Assembly (NCBI RefSeq): GCF_900187305.1
Contig: NZ_LT906434.1
Location: 2,170,001-2,234,000, forward strand
Direction of reading: 5' to 3'
Source of the DNA: Neisseria zoodegmatis
GTDB taxonomy: Bacteria; Pseudomonadota; Gammaproteobacteria; Burkholderiales; Neisseriaceae
DNA length: 64,000 nucleotides
Shown here piece after piece: positions 9,908 to 20,008 of this stretch. The translations under genes were made by a program, and so were the position numbers. The notes under the pieces were generated by a model, which did no database searches, was not told the origin of the DNA, and was given only the letters and a program-made list of their open reading frames with translations. The stretch's first letter is position 1. Every line of letters begins with the position of its first letter.

Positions 9908-10501
9908 TCATCTTGCTGCACATTGGCTGGCGGCATGAGTGTCGCGCGTAAGCGTCATTTGGTCGAACACCAGCCTTAAGGTCAGTTTGGAACTTTCCAG
10001 CAACAGGATTTTCGGCGTGCCGTCTGTATTGAGAGAACGGGTAATCGTCCATTCAAATTGCTGCAAACGCCCGTCGGGCAACAGTTGGTACGGTGCGTTG
10101 GCAACCCATTGGCCGTTGGCCCACACATGCAGATATTGTACGGGCAGGGCGAAGCCTAATAGTTGCTCGCTTAATTGCTGCGGGGTGGCTGCTTGATATT
10201 TTTTTCCTTTGCTGTCTACGGCCAGCACGCCTTGTTGGTCTTGGCAAAGTTGGCCGATGGTATTGCCCAGCGGGGTGTTGACATCAATTGTTTGGACTTG
10301 GTTTTGATAAGTCCAGTCAAAATTGGCATAGGAGCCTTTTTCGTTCATTTTGACGGCCAAACGCCCGTCGGCGGTAAAATCGGGAATGTCGGACTGTGCA
10401 CGCCAGCTCTCTTTGCCGGCCGTTTGGTATTGGGCGCACGATGCCAAGATAAGCGAGGCTGCGACGAGGGGTAATATCGATTTGAAACGGGTGTATTTCA
10501 T
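9908..10501 (-). CDS. lolB: Outer-membrane lipoprotein receptor LolB
   Basis: Takes lipoproteins from LolA and inserts them into the inner leaflet of the outer membrane. The start is Met 10501 (197 residues) with a TAGGT-type ribosome site; the longer frame to 10558 runs through a DUS. The lipobox is LASC, followed by the LolB beta-barrel signature DGRLAVKMNEKGSYANFDW and the G-containing C-terminal half. It is cotranscribed with ispE. Confidence 0.93.
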   Translation of the reverse strand: MKYTRFKSILPLVAASLILASCAQYQTAGKESWRAQSDIPDFTADGRLAVKMNEKGSYANFDWTYQNQVQTIDVNTPLGNTIGQLCQDQQGVLAVDSKGKKYQAATPQQLSEQLLGFALPVQYLHVWANGQWVANAPYQLLPDGRLQQFEWTITRSLNTDGTPKILLLESSKLTLRLVFDQMTLTRDTHAASQCAAR

Positions 10502-10566
10502 AAGATACCTACGGGGTTGAAAATTCAGACGGCCTGTATGGAATATGCCGCAAATCATCTGACATA

Positions 10567-10599
10567 AAGGCCGTCTGAAACATCGGTTTCAGACGGCCT
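10567..10599 (-). terminator. DUS hairpin after the TPR gene
   Basis: Inverted pair AAGGCCGTCTGAAA / TTTCAGACGGCCT with a 6-base loop, directly after the stop at 10606. It separates the TPR transcript from lolB. Confidence 0.8.
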
Positions 10600-10605
10600 C
10601 TTACA

Positions 10606-12453
10606 TCATTTTTTCTTGGCTTTGACGGGCAGCTTCACGCCCAATCTTTGCAGGGTTTTTTTCAACACGCTATTGGTGTTGTCTTTACTCAAACCTTGCG
10701 ACCAAACTGTTTTGGCTCTTTCGTGCTGGCCGAGTTTCCAAAACACTTCGCCCAAATGCGCGGCCACCTCGGGATCGGGGAACTGCTCGAAGGCGTACTC
10801 AAGATACGGCAACGCGGCTTGCGCATCGCCTTTCAAATAATACGCCCAGCCCAAGCTGTCGTTGATGGCTGCCGATTCAGGCTCTTGCTGGTAGGCTGCC
10901 TGAATGAGTTTAAACGCCTCTTCCAAGTCGTATTGCGGCAGGGAAAACATGGTATAGCCGAGTGCATTCATACCTGCTGCGCTGTCGGGGTTTAATTCCA
11001 AATAACGGCGCAAATCAGCCACGGCTTTTTCCGGGCGGTTGAGCTTATCCGCATACAGCATGGCGCGCTGGTAAAGGATGTCAGACAAACGCTCTTTACC
11101 GTCGGGCTGCTTTTCGGCATCAGCGGCCAGAGCATTCAGCTCCGCTATCGCTTCCTGCGGGCTGTTGTGCTTGCTCAATGCAAACAGATAAACACGCTGG
11201 ATATCACTCATACCGAAAAAACGCCCTTGTTTTTCAGGCAGTTTTTGTGCGCGGCGGGCTTCTGCCAAAGCGGTTCGGCCGTTGCCCTGCTCAGCTTCGA
11301 TAGAGGCTTTCAAAACGGCTTTGTCGAAATTGAACTCGGGAGAAGTAATGCGCTCCACCCAAGCTTTGGCTTGCTTGAAATCTTTGATGTCGGCATAACG
11401 CATGGCACCGATCACCGCCGCCCTACTCTTCTGCTCACTGGTGCCGATACGGTAGGCTTTGTCGAGATAATTGCCGACCACCGCAATATCGTCTTCACGC
11501 GTGATCGACAAAATGGCCGCCTGAATATACAAATCGGCATTGGGGCTTTCGTTCAACAAAGTTTGCAGGCGCTGATAGGCTTTGTCGTGTTTGCCGTCGG
11601 CAATCAGGCCGCTGATTTCCAACTCCTGCCATACCGGCGAAAGTTTGCTGGTATCGGTTTCGGCAAAAAAACGCTGCAACACTTTGGGGCTGTGTTGCGC
11701 TACCAAACGCAAAGTAATTTCGGTGGGCGGCAGGATATTGGTATCCAACTTGGCCAAATTCTGCAACGCCTGAACGGCATCGCGCTCGCGGCCTCTTTGG
11801 GCGCTTAAAATCAGATCGGCAATCGCCGCTTCGGGCATAGACGCATATTTTTGGGCGGCTTTGTGGATTTCTTTACCGGCTTTGTCGGCCAATCCCGCCT
11901 GTTGCAGGCTCATTTGCGCCAAGAGCAAGAAGATGCGGCGTGCCTGCTCTTCATTGGCGCGCTCAAGCACGCTTCCCAAACCTTTGGCAACGGCTTCCGA
12001 TTTGCCGTTGATTAAGTCGAGCGTCCAAGCCATGCGTTTTTGGGCGTCGCTCGGCACAGGTTCGATTTCGCGCCATTTTTGATAAATCTGCCCTGCCTGC
12101 TGGTAGGCGCGCAAAGAAACGGCCATTTCTACCGCACGTTCGGCCACAACAGGATCTTTGGTGCGGTTGAGCATCACGATGTAAGTCGCCAATGCTGTGC
12201 CCGGATCACCTTTCTGAATCGCCATCTCGCCGCCCAGCAGCGTAAACAGATTGTTGGCGCGTTCAACTATACCGGAGCGGCGTTCGTATTCCAAAGCGCG
12301 CTCTTCAGGCGTATATTGGCTTTTGCTCGCCACCACAGATTTCACCGAATGTTTCGGCTGCTTCGCCGCCTCGGTCTGAGCATAAGCCTGACCGGCAAAC
12401 ACAGCCATCACGGCGAGTGCAGCGAAACGTATGCGGTTTTTTCCCAAAAACAT
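10606..12453 (-). CDS. Exported tetratricopeptide-repeat protein
   Basis: Exported TPR protein of unknown partner (615 residues from Met 12453). That start has a strong AAGGAAAG site and a signal peptide ending GQAYAQ; an upstream extension to 12567 passes through a DUS and is unlikely. The whole chain is helical repeats. Clear TPR units near the C-terminus include ADLRRYLELNPDSAAGMNAL and AAINDSLGWAYYLKGDAQAA. The family is widespread in Neisseriaceae beside lolB. By context it may act in envelope assembly, but the sequence does not prove this. Confidence 0.8.
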   Translation of the reverse strand: MFLGKNRIRFAALAVMAVFAGQAYAQTEAAKQPKHSVKSVVASKSQYTPEERALEYERRSGIVERANNLFTLLGGEMAIQKGDPGTALATYIVMLNRTKDPVVAERAVEMAVSLRAYQQAGQIYQKWREIEPVPSDAQKRMAWTLDLINGKSEAVAKGLGSVLERANEEQARRIFLLLAQMSLQQAGLADKAGKEIHKAAQKYASMPEAAIADLILSAQRGRERDAVQALQNLAKLDTNILPPTEITLRLVAQHSPKVLQRFFAETDTSKLSPVWQELEISGLIADGKHDKAYQRLQTLLNESPNADLYIQAAILSITREDDIAVVGNYLDKAYRIGTSEQKSRAAVIGAMRYADIKDFKQAKAWVERITSPEFNFDKAVLKASIEAEQGNGRTALAEARRAQKLPEKQGRFFGMSDIQRVYLFALSKHNSPQEAIAELNALAADAEKQPDGKERLSDILYQRAMLYADKLNRPEKAVADLRRYLELNPDSAAGMNALGYTMFSLPQYDLEEAFKLIQAAYQQEPESAAINDSLGWAYYLKGDAQAALPYLEYAFEQFPDPEVAAHLGEVFWKLGQHERAKTVWSQGLSKDNTNSVLKKTLQRLGVKLPVKAKKK

Positions 12454-12639
12454 AAAACTTTCCTTCGATATGTGCAGGAGCAGGCGCATTATTTTCAGAC
12501 GGCCTGTATCCTGAAAAACGGATGTGCGATACTTTATCACAAGCATGAAGCTTTGTTGATATTGCATAAATCATCATTACATATGTAAAGCGTTCGGCTT
12601 GGCACACAGGCCGTCTGAACACAACAAGCAGGTACACAC

Positions 12640-13263
12640 ATGACCTACACCGAACTTGCCGGTTTTTTACAACAAGCGGCACGCTATCCCGCCGATGCGG
12701 CCAAGAGGCGCAATGCCCTGTTCGCTCCGACCGCCACCCGCGAAGCCGCCGTTTTGCTGGGTATGGTGTGCCGCGACAGCCGATGGCAGATTCTGCTTAC
12801 CCGCCGCAATGCCGCCCTGCCCGAACATGCGGGGCAAATTGCGCTGGCCGGCGGCAGAAAAGACGCAACCGACACCAGCCTCACCCACACGGCGCTGCGC
12901 GAAACGGCGGAAGAAACCGGCATCGGCGCCGAGCATTGGCAAACCTTTCCGCACTTCCAACCTTACTACACGCCTTCGGGCTATGTGGTGTCGCCCGTAC
13001 CCGCGCTTTGCACCGGCAATCCGCCCACCTTTCCGAACGCAGCGGAGGTGGAAGAAATTTTCTACCTGCCGTTACCTCTCGCCTTGGACACCCGTTCTTA
13101 TCAAAACCGCACGCTCACGCACAACGGCCGCCGCATCGACACCCCCGCCCTGCCTTATCTGCATTACGACATTTGGGGGCTGACCGCGATGATTCTGTAC
13201 GATCTGGCCGACCGCTACCGTCAATACCGACAGACGTCGGGCGCTTCCGGCTTGTCGTTTTAA
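12640..13263 (+). CDS. Nudix hydrolase, CoA pyrophosphatase type (NudL-like)
   Basis: Cytosolic Nudix enzyme (207 residues), probably hydrolysing CoA or related nucleotide diphosphates. The Nudix box is GGRKDATDTSL...LRETAEETGIG at about residues 70-95. Its spacing and first part match the CoA-diphosphatase subgroup (YeaB/NudL), as does the upstream segment LLTRRNAALPEHAGQIALAG. It diverges from the TPR gene, with 186 bases and a DUS between them, and converges on prmB. Substrate choice is inferred from family motifs only. Confidence 0.85.
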   Translation: MTYTELAGFLQQAARYPADAAKRRNALFAPTATREAAVLLGMVCRDSRWQILLTRRNAALPEHAGQIALAGGRKDATDTSLTHTALRETAEETGIGAEHWQTFPHFQPYYTPSGYVVSPVPALCTGNPPTFPNAAEVEEIFYLPLPLALDTRSYQNRTLTHNGRRIDTPALPYLHYDIWGLTAMILYDLADRYRQYRQTSGASGLSF

Positions 13264-13286
13264 AGCGTGAAACGGGTTCATAGCAT

Positions 13287-13328
13287 AAGGCCGTCTGAAA
13301 ACTCGCATAACTCGTTTTCAGACGGCCT
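13287..13328. terminator. DUS hairpin between nudix and prmB
   Basis: Inverted AAGGCCGTCTGAAAA / TTTTCAGACGGCCT followed by CTTTTT, placed between two converging genes. It should terminate from both sides. Confidence 0.85.
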
Positions 13329-13366
13329 CTTTTTACATCATATTAATAGTGCCAACCAAACATCAA

Positions 13367-14269
13367 TCACTCTTCGCCCAACAGCTGTTCACGCGTCAGC
13401 AAGAACACGAAGCCGTCGCCGCCGCTGGTTTCCAGCCAAGTGAACGGCAGTTCGGGATACGCCGCTTCCAGCACGTCGCGGTTGTGGCCGATTTCCACCA
13501 GCAGCACACCCTTCGGATTCAAAAACTTCGCCGCGTTAAGAATAATCTCGCGGGTTGCATCCAGGCCGTCTGAACCGCTGCCCAACGCCAGCTCCGGCTC
13601 GTGCAGGTATTCTTCGGGCAGCGCTTCCACCGATTCGGCATCGACATAAGGCGGGTTCGACACGATTAAATCGTAAGTGCCTTCCAAGCCTTCAAACAAA
13701 TCGGTGTGAATCAGATTGATGCGCTCTTCCAAGCCGTAGTCTTCCACGTTGATGGCCGCGACTTCCAAAGCGTCCAAACTCAAATCCACCGCGTCGATTT
13801 CGGCATCGGGGTAATGGTAGGCCATCTGAATCGCCAAGCAGCCGCTGCCCGTGCACAAATCCAAAGCGCGGTGAACCAATTCGTCGTGCTCGATCCACGG
13901 CGCCAACGGCTCGCCCAGCAGTTCGTAAATAAAGGAACGCGGCACAATCACGCGCTCGTCCACATAAAAATCAAAATCGCCCTGCCACGCCTGATTGGTC
14001 AGATAGGCCACGGGCAAACGCTCGACCACGCGCTTTTCAATCAAGCCCAACACTTCTTCTTTTTCGCTGTCGAGCAGCTTGGCATCGAGATACGGGTCGA
14101 GTATGTCGAGCGGCAGGTTTAAGGTATGCAGAATCAGGTAAGCTGCTTCATCGTGGGCATTGTCGCTGCCGTGGCCGAAATGCAGGCCGGCTTCGTTAAA
14201 ACGGCTGACGGCAAAGCGCAAAATATCGCGCACGGTGGATAATTGCTCTGCGGCTTGGGAAAATATCAT
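13367..14269 (-). CDS. prmB: Ribosomal protein L3 glutamine N5-methyltransferase
   Basis: Methylates a glutamine of ribosomal protein L3, using SAM, during 50S assembly. I start at Met 14269 (300 residues, MIFSQAAEQLSTVRDILRF), which matches family length; the frame continues to 14335 without support. Motifs are the SAM-binding ALDLCTGSGCLAI and the Gln-binding SNPPY. The subfamily signature FYVDERVIVPRS is present. A DUS lies inside the gene near 13562. The stop is close to the nudix hairpin. Confidence 0.93.
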   Translation of the reverse strand: MIFSQAAEQLSTVRDILRFAVSRFNEAGLHFGHGSDNAHDEAAYLILHTLNLPLDILDPYLDAKLLDSEKEEVLGLIEKRVVERLPVAYLTNQAWQGDFDFYVDERVIVPRSFIYELLGEPLAPWIEHDELVHRALDLCTGSGCLAIQMAYHYPDAEIDAVDLSLDALEVAAINVEDYGLEERINLIHTDLFEGLEGTYDLIVSNPPYVDAESVEALPEEYLHEPELALGSGSDGLDATREIILNAAKFLNPKGVLLVEIGHNRDVLEAAYPELPFTWLETSGGDGFVFLLTREQLLGEE

Positions 14270-14363
14270 GTCGTTACACTCAATATAAAAATCATCATGG
14301 ATTCGGGCGGGCGGCGAACCGTTTTCAGACGGCATGTTCAGACGGCCTCAACCCGCTTTTTAA

Positions 14364-15566
14364 TTACAACTCAATACCTTTCAACTTCGCTACGGTATTG
14401 ATGTCCTTATCGCCGCGGCCGGACAAATTCACCAAAATCACTTGGTCTTTGCCCATTTTCGGCGCTTCGGCCACCGCCCACGCCAGCGCGTGGCTGCTTT
14501 CCAGCGCGGGGATAATGCCTTCGTATCGGCACAGCAAATCAAAGGCTTCCAGTGCAGCATCGTCGTTGGCGGCATGGTATTCGACGCGGCCGATGTCGGC
14601 CAGATGGCTGTGCTCTGGGCCGATGCCCGGGTAGTCCAAACCGGCGGATACGGAATGGGTGCCGACAATTTGGCCGTGCTCGTCCTGCATCAGGTAGCTG
14701 CGGAAACCGTGCAACACGCCGATCGGGGCTTTGCTGGTAATCGGCGCGGCATGTTCGTCTGTATCCACGCCTTTACCGCCCGCTTCCACGCCGACCAAAC
14801 GCACGTTTTCTTCGCCGATATACGGGTGGAACAAACCGATGGCATTGGAGCCGCCGCCCACGCAGGCCACGGCCACATCGGGCTGGCGGCCGATGGCTTC
14901 CTGCATCTGCTCTTTGGCTTCGTTGCCGATCACGCATTGGAAATCGCGCACCATTTCGGGATAAGGCGCGGGGCCGGCGGCGGTGCCGATGATGTAGAAC
15001 GTATCGTCCACCCGCGCCACCCACTCTCGCATGGCTTCGTTCATAGCGTCTTTCAACGTGCGGCTGCCGCTGTCCACGCCCACCACATTGGCGCCCAGCA
15101 ACTTCATGCGGAACACGTTCGGCGCTTGGCGTTGGATGTCATCCGCGCCCATGTAAACGTGGCACTCCATACCGAAACGCGCGGCCACCGTGGCACTCGC
15201 CACGCCGTGCTGCCCCGCGCCGGTTTCGGCAATCACGCGTTTTTTGCCCATGCGCTTGGCCAGCAAGGCCTGACCGATGGTGTTGTTCACTTTATGCGCA
15301 CCGGTGTGGTTGAGGTCTTCGCGCTTGAGCCAGATTTGCGCCCCGCCGAGTTTTTCACTCAAACGCGCGGCATGGTAAACCGGGCTGGGACGGCCGACGT
15401 AATGTTTCAAATCGTGGCGGAAAGCTTCCCAAAAGGCCGGATCGTTTTTGGCTTCGCGGTAGGCTGCGGCCAATTCTTGCAGTGCGGGAATCAGGGTTTC
15501 GGAAACGTACACGCCGCCGTGTTCGCCGAAAAAGCCTTGTTCGTTGGGAAATGAGTAGTTTTGCAT
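14364..15566 (-). CDS. trpB: Tryptophan synthase beta subunit
   Basis: PLP enzyme joining indole and serine to make Trp (400 residues). The catalytic Lys is in HTGAHKVNN, the PLP phosphate loop is GGGSNAIG, and the C-terminal signature is LSGRGDKD. It lies 193 bases after trpF, with a DUS hairpin between, so the two may be separate transcripts. The usual partner trpA is not in the window. Confidence 0.97.
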   Translation of the reverse strand: MQNYSFPNEQGFFGEHGGVYVSETLIPALQELAAAYREAKNDPAFWEAFRHDLKHYVGRPSPVYHAARLSEKLGGAQIWLKREDLNHTGAHKVNNTIGQALLAKRMGKKRVIAETGAGQHGVASATVAARFGMECHVYMGADDIQRQAPNVFRMKLLGANVVGVDSGSRTLKDAMNEAMREWVARVDDTFYIIGTAAGPAPYPEMVRDFQCVIGNEAKEQMQEAIGRQPDVAVACVGGGSNAIGLFHPYIGEENVRLVGVEAGGKGVDTDEHAAPITSKAPIGVLHGFRSYLMQDEHGQIVGTHSVSAGLDYPGIGPEHSHLADIGRVEYHAANDDAALEAFDLLCRYEGIIPALESSHALAWAVAEAPKMGKDQVILVNLSGRGDKDINTVAKLKGIEL

Positions 15567-15685
15567 AAAGGTTCCTAAAAAATGGCGCTTGGGTTGTCTG
15601 CCAAACTATGCGGCACAATCTGCATCGCAAACTGTGGCTCTGTGCCTGCATCTGTAAAAATCTAAAATCAAGCGGCTTGAAATAT

Positions 15686-15727
15686 GAGGCCGTCTGAAAA
15701 ACTGCAAAGCCGTTTTCAGACGGCCTC
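15686..15727 (-). terminator. DUS hairpin between trpF and trpB
   Basis: Inverted pair GAGGCCGTCTGAAAA / TTTTCAGACGGCCTC with a loop of about 12 bases, just after the trpF stop on the minus strand. Confidence 0.8.
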
Positions 15728-15759
15728 ACAGATTAACTTACTTAAAAACGCAACGGCTG

Positions 15760-16377
15760 TTACGACCGGGCCGCCGCCACAAAAGCGGCAATTTTGGCAC
15801 TGTCTTTGATGCCGCCCGAAACTTCCACCCCGCCGGACACATCCACTGCCGCCGCGCCGCTGATACGCACGGCTTCGGCTACATTCTCCGGCGTGAGTCC
15901 GCCTGCCAAAACCCACGGTTTATCGAGCTGTTTCGGCAGCAGCGTCCAATCAAACTGCTGCCCCGTGCCGCCGTATTCGGTCGGATGATACGCATCAAAC
16001 AACAAGGCGCGGGCGTTGGGAAACTGCGTGCAGGCCGTCTGAATATCTTCCGCGCTCTGCACACGCACGGCTTTCAGGTAAGGCCGTCTGAACTGCACGC
16101 AAAAGGCATCGTCTTCATCACCGTGAAACTGGATCACATCCACCGGCACCTGCCCCAAAATATCGTGAATACGCGCGGCATCTTCGTTGACAAACAAGGC
16201 CACCACGCTCACAAACGGCGGCAGCACGCACACAATTTCGCGGGCTTGAGCCACCGTAACGCAACGTTTGCTCCTGCCGTAAAACACCAAACCGATAGCA
16301 TCTGCACCTGCCTGCGCGGCGGCGAGTGCGTCTTCGGGTCGGGTAATGCCGCAGATTTTGACGCGGATAGGGTTCAT
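15760..16377 (-). CDS. trpF: Phosphoribosylanthranilate isomerase
   Basis: TIM-barrel enzyme of Trp synthesis that converts PRA to CdRP (205 residues). It starts [12 protein letters not shown], with the catalytic Cys in [21 protein letters not shown] and [10 protein letters not shown] are the family loops. Two ATGs are adjacent (16380 and 16377); AGAGG is 6 bases before the second, so I use 16377. Two DUS occur inside the gene (near 16032 and 16081), an unusual density for a short gene. Confidence 0.95.
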   Translation of the reverse strand: MNPIRVKICGITRPEDALAAAQAGADAIGLVFYGRSKRCVTVAQAREIVCVLPPFVSVVALFVNEDAARIHDILGQVPVDVIQFHGDEDDAFCVQFRRPYLKAVRVQSAEDIQTACTQFPNARALLFDAYHPTEYGGTGQQFDWTLLPKQLDKPWVLAGGLTPENVAEAVRISGAAAVDVSGGVEVSGGIKDSAKIAAFVAAARS

Positions 16378-16458
16378 CATCGGCCTCTTGAGTGTTGGTA
16401 CTTTTATTGATATTGACGCAATACGGAATGCGCCGCTGCATACACTTGCAGATATATT

Positions 16459-16513
16459 GAGGCCGTCTGAAAAAATGTTCACAACACACGGCCAAAGTTT
16501 TCAGACGGCCTCA
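16459..16513 (-). terminator. DUS inverted pair after trkA
   Basis: Arms GAGGCCGTCTGAAAA and TTTTCAGACGGCCTC with a long loop, directly after the trkA stop and before trpF. Confidence 0.65.
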
Positions 16514-16532
16514 TGCGGCAACCGCATTACCG

Positions 16533-17936
16533 TCAGCCGAAGAAGCCCATTTTCACTTCAATCAGCTTTTCCAACTCGCGCAATACGCGGCGGCGGGATA
16601 CGAAGAAAATAATGTGATCGCCGTCGGCCATTACTGCATCTTCTTTGTGCCCCATAATCACTTCGTCGTCGCGCACCAAAGCGGCGAAATGGCAGCCCGG
16701 CGGCCATTTCACTTCGGAAACACGGCGGCCTACCAGCGCGGAAGTGTGTTTGTCGCCGTGTACCACCACTTCGATGGCTTCGGCCGTACCGCGCCGCAGC
16801 GGATGCACCGCCACCACGTCGCCGCGGCGGATGTGCGCCAAAATCGAGCCGATGGTAATCAGGTGTGGCGACACGACAATGTCAATCTTGTTGCCTTCGA
16901 GCAAGTCCACATAGCTGGAGCGGTTCACAATCGTGATCACGCGCTTGGCACCGAGGTTTTTGGCGAGCAGGCTCGACATGATGTTGTTTTCGTCGTCGTT
17001 GGTCAGCGCGCAGAATACGTCGATTTCGTCGATATATTCGGCTTCGAGCAGCGTTTCGTCGGAAGCGGAGCCTTGCAGCACTAAGGTGTTGTCGAGATGT
17101 TCGGCCAACCATTCGGCGCGGTGCTGGTTAAATTCGATGATTTTGATGTCGTATTGGGTTTCAAGCTGCTTGGCCAAACGGTAGCCGATGTTGCCGCCGC
17201 CGGCAATCATGATGCGGCGGTTTTGCTGCTCTTTCGGCCGCAGCTCACGCATGATGGCGGCCACGTCTTCGGTTGCCGCTACGAAAAATACTTCGTCGCC
17301 TTCGATAATCACGGTTTTGGCAGACGGCACGATGAGATGGTTGTTGCGGTAGATGGCGCAGATTTGACAGTCCACGCCTTCGGGGAGATGCCGGTTGATT
17401 TGGGAGATCTCTTTATTCACCAGCAAACCGCCTTTGCGCGCCTGCACAATCACCATGCGCGCTTTATCGTCGGCGAAACGCAGCACCTGCAAGGCACTGG
17501 TGTAGCTGATCAATCCGACCAAACGCTCGGTGACCAGCTGCTCGGGGCTGATGGATTCGGTGATGTCGAATATAGACAGGCTGTTGCCTTCTTCTTCGTC
17601 GCCGGGCGCGCCGTATTCCAAATAGTCGGTAGAGCGCACGCGGGCGATGCGGCCGGGAATATTAAACAGGTCGGCGGCCAATTTACAGGCGACGATATTG
17701 GTTTCGTCGCTGCGGGTCAGCGCCAGCATCAAATCGGCGTCGGCGGCTCCGGCGCGCTTCAACACCAAAGGCGATGCGCCGTTGCCGAGCATGGTTTGAA
17801 CGTCCAAACGGCTGCCGATGTTGTGCAGGGCATTTTCGTCTATATCGATAATGGTGACATCGTTGCCGGGCATGGAAGCAAGATTTTGGGCGACGGTAGA
17901 ACCTACCTGCCCGCTGCCGAGTATCAGTATTTTCAC
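16533..17936 (-). CDS. trkA: Trk potassium uptake regulatory subunit TrkA
   Basis: Peripheral NAD(H)-binding subunit that gates a Trk K+ channel (467 residues). It has two RCK halves: LGSGQVGSTVAQNLA at the N-terminus and IAGGGNIGYRLAKQLE at about 235-250. Each is followed by an RCK_C domain. The start codon is GTG at 17936, because the protein begins exactly at the family start KILILGSGQVG. The membrane partner trkH is not in the window. An inverted DUS pair flanks each end of the gene. Confidence 0.95.
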   Translation of the reverse strand: MKILILGSGQVGSTVAQNLASMPGNDVTIIDIDENALHNIGSRLDVQTMLGNGASPLVLKRAGAADADLMLALTRSDETNIVACKLAADLFNIPGRIARVRSTDYLEYGAPGDEEEGNSLSIFDITESISPEQLVTERLVGLISYTSALQVLRFADDKARMVIVQARKGGLLVNKEISQINRHLPEGVDCQICAIYRNNHLIVPSAKTVIIEGDEVFFVAATEDVAAIMRELRPKEQQNRRIMIAGGGNIGYRLAKQLETQYDIKIIEFNQHRAEWLAEHLDNTLVLQGSASDETLLEAEYIDEIDVFCALTNDDENNIMSSLLAKNLGAKRVITIVNRSSYVDLLEGNKIDIVVSPHLITIGSILAHIRRGDVVAVHPLRRGTAEAIEVVVHGDKHTSALVGRRVSEVKWPPGCHFAALVRDDEVIMGHKEDAVMADGDHIIFFVSRRRVLRELEKLIEVKMGFFG

Positions 17937-17993
17937 GTTACGGGTATCGGTTGAAACAAAGTCTGTATTCTAAACCAAAGGCGGAAGCGGCTA

Positions 17994-18073
17994 AAGGCCG
18001 TCTGAAATTTATACGGCGATATATCAGGCAAAAACCATCATGTGCATACTCAGCAATTGTTTTCAGACGGCCT
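17994..18073. repeat. Widely spaced inverted DUS pair
   Basis: AAAGGCCGTCTGAAAT and TTTTCAGACGGCCTG separated by about 50 bases, in the gap between trkA and the M48 gene. It may terminate the lemA-M48 transcript, though it lies 130 bases past the stop. Confidence 0.5.
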
Positions 18074-18206
18074 GATGTCTTTTTAAAACAAGCTGCTACG
18101 AAATCTACACATGGATAGCTTTCTGCCCAAACGGGTCAGGCGGCAAAGCAATGGCATACCAAAGAGAAAGCCGCTGCATGTCGGCAAAATCAAAAAACGC
18201 ACCGAG

Positions 18207-19997
18207 TCAACGGCAATATATCTTCACCACAGTCCACGCCTGCTCAGACCAATCTGCCGCACCGTTTTCAGCCAAGATACGGCGGCAATGTTCACCAATC
18301 TGCGAGCGTTCGCGGCGCTCCAAGCCCGCTATCCTGTGCAAGGTTTGCGGCAGTTCGCGGGCAGCCAAATGATTCAGACGGCCTCCCTCTGCAGCCCACG
18401 CCTGCACGGCTTGTGTGGCGGCGGTGTGAATATTGTAGTCGTTTTCATGCTTCGGCTGCTTAAACCATTCCAGCCATGCGGCAGCCTCCAGCCATAACAG
18501 CGCGGCAGACGGTTGCAGCGTTTCGTTTTGAACGAGGCTGTATAAGTCGTTTTTCAGGCTCTGCCTTTCCTGTTCGGTCAAAGCAGCAGCCGAGGGCAGC
18601 AGGTATTCGAGCAAAGCGCGGTGCAGCGGCTGAGGCAGCGGATGTTGGCGCAAGCGCCGATAAAACGCCGCGCGCAACGGAAACGCCGTTTCCCAAATTT
18701 GGGCAATCCGCTCTACGGCCTGCGGCAGAAACAAGGCGGTTAAGACAACAAACAGGCGTTCGCCGTCGCCTTCCGCACTCAACCAATGCCTCGGTGCAAT
18801 GCGCAACAACTCTGCCACCCGCCCTGCCGCTTCAAGATCGTATGCGCGGATGGCATCGGCGGTTTGCCGGTTGAGGCGCGCTTGATCATATTCCGCCTCC
18901 GCAGCCGAAAAATCGGTTTGGCCGTCTGAAAAAGAAGCAAAAGAAGAAGTAACGTAAAAGAAATCGGTGCTGACAGATTGCGCTTCGCGGATTTCATTTT
19001 TCCAACGCCGCGCCTTAAAAGGACTCAACCGCTCAATCCGCAGATAAATATCGGGATGCGTCGCCGCCAGCTTGTCGAAAATATCGGCCTCATGCACGCC
19101 TTCAAACATAAAGTGCGCGTATTCAGCCGCAAAAGGAGAGCTAAACCGTCTGTTCGGCGCCACCGCCACTTTATATAAAGCCGAAGCCAAGCCGTCGCTT
19201 TGGCGCGTAAACTGAACGGCGGAAGCGTCTGCCAAAAACTCACGCTGCCTGCTGATGGCCGCCTGAATCCAGCTTGCGGCCAACGAACCCACAAAGCCCA
19301 AACACAGCAACACTACACCCAAAAACATGGTCGGCAGGCCGCGGCTTTCGCCGCTGCGCAACGAAGACCCGGTATCGCCGTGCATAAAAAAATGGCCGAG
19401 GCTGGTTATCATCTGCAAACCGTACAGGCAGCCGCACAACTGCATATTGCGGCGCATATCGCCGTTAAGAATATGGCTGAATTCATGCGCCACTACCGCC
19501 TGCAACTCATTGCGGTCGAAACCTTGAACCGCACCGCGTGTGATGCCGATAACGGCATCATTCTCGCTCATGCCTGCCGCAAAAGCATTCAGGCTCAAAT
19601 CGGGCAGCACATACACCTTAGGCATACGCACGCCCGAAGCAATGGCCATTTCTTCCACCACATTCAGCAAACGCCGTTCGGCCAAACCCGCTTTGCCGCG
19701 CGTTATCCGCATGCCGCCCAAAGCTTCGGCAACCACATGGCCGCCTGCCGAAAGCTGGCGCAAACGCACCCATCCCGCACCTATGATAACCGCCGAGATG
19801 GCTGCAAACACCACAATAAAAATGGTTTTGCTGTACCCGATGCCGGAGCCTTCGGAAGGCGGCACGATGTAGAACGAACAGATAAGCGCGGTAACATAAG
19901 CAGTCAAGCCGGCCACCGACATCACGGCCAAAGCATACAGGCACAAAAGCCCGCTGCTGATGCGGCGGGCGTCTTTCTGATATTGACGGAAACGCAT
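18207..19997 (-). CDS. M48-family membrane metalloprotease (HtpX/Oma1-like)
   Basis: Zinc protease anchored in the inner membrane. The zinc site is HEFSH in VVAHEFSHILNGD (about residue 165), with the third ligand in REFLADASAV. Two N-terminal helices (LYALAVMSVAGLTAYV and TIFIVVFAAISAVIIG) and a pair flanking the active site are visible. A long C-terminal extension of about 280 residues is helical and not recognised. The start may be ATG 19997 or TTG 20012, which overlaps the lemA stop. Adjacent lemA supports a LemA-M48 pair acting on envelope proteins. Two DUS lie in the gene. Confidence 0.88.
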   Translation of the reverse strand: MRFRQYQKDARRISSGLLCLYALAVMSVAGLTAYVTALICSFYIVPPSEGSGIGYSKTIFIVVFAAISAVIIGAGWVRLRQLSAGGHVVAEALGGMRITRGKAGLAERRLLNVVEEMAIASGVRMPKVYVLPDLSLNAFAAGMSENDAVIGITRGAVQGFDRNELQAVVAHEFSHILNGDMRRNMQLCGCLYGLQMITSLGHFFMHGDTGSSLRSGESRGLPTMFLGVVLLCLGFVGSLAASWIQAAISRQREFLADASAVQFTRQSDGLASALYKVAVAPNRRFSSPFAAEYAHFMFEGVHEADIFDKLAATHPDIYLRIERLSPFKARRWKNEIREAQSVSTDFFYVTSSFASFSDGQTDFSAAEAEYDQARLNRQTADAIRAYDLEAAGRVAELLRIAPRHWLSAEGDGERLFVVLTALFLPQAVERIAQIWETAFPLRAAFYRRLRQHPLPQPLHRALLEYLLPSAAALTEQERQSLKNDLYSLVQNETLQPSAALLWLEAAAWLEWFKQPKHENDYNIHTAATQAVQAWAAEGGRLNHLAARELPQTLHRIAGLERRERSQIGEHCRRILAENGAADWSEQAWTVVKIYCR

Positions 19998-20008
19998 AAT
20001 CAGGCTGC

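Noticed and set aside
14442..15554. Long plus-strand frame opposite trpB
   Set aside because: It is a shadow of trpB caused by GC-rich codons; there is no ribosome site and the composition is His-rich and unnatural.
16614..17954. Plus-strand frames opposite trkA
   Set aside because: They are antisense shadows of a conserved gene.
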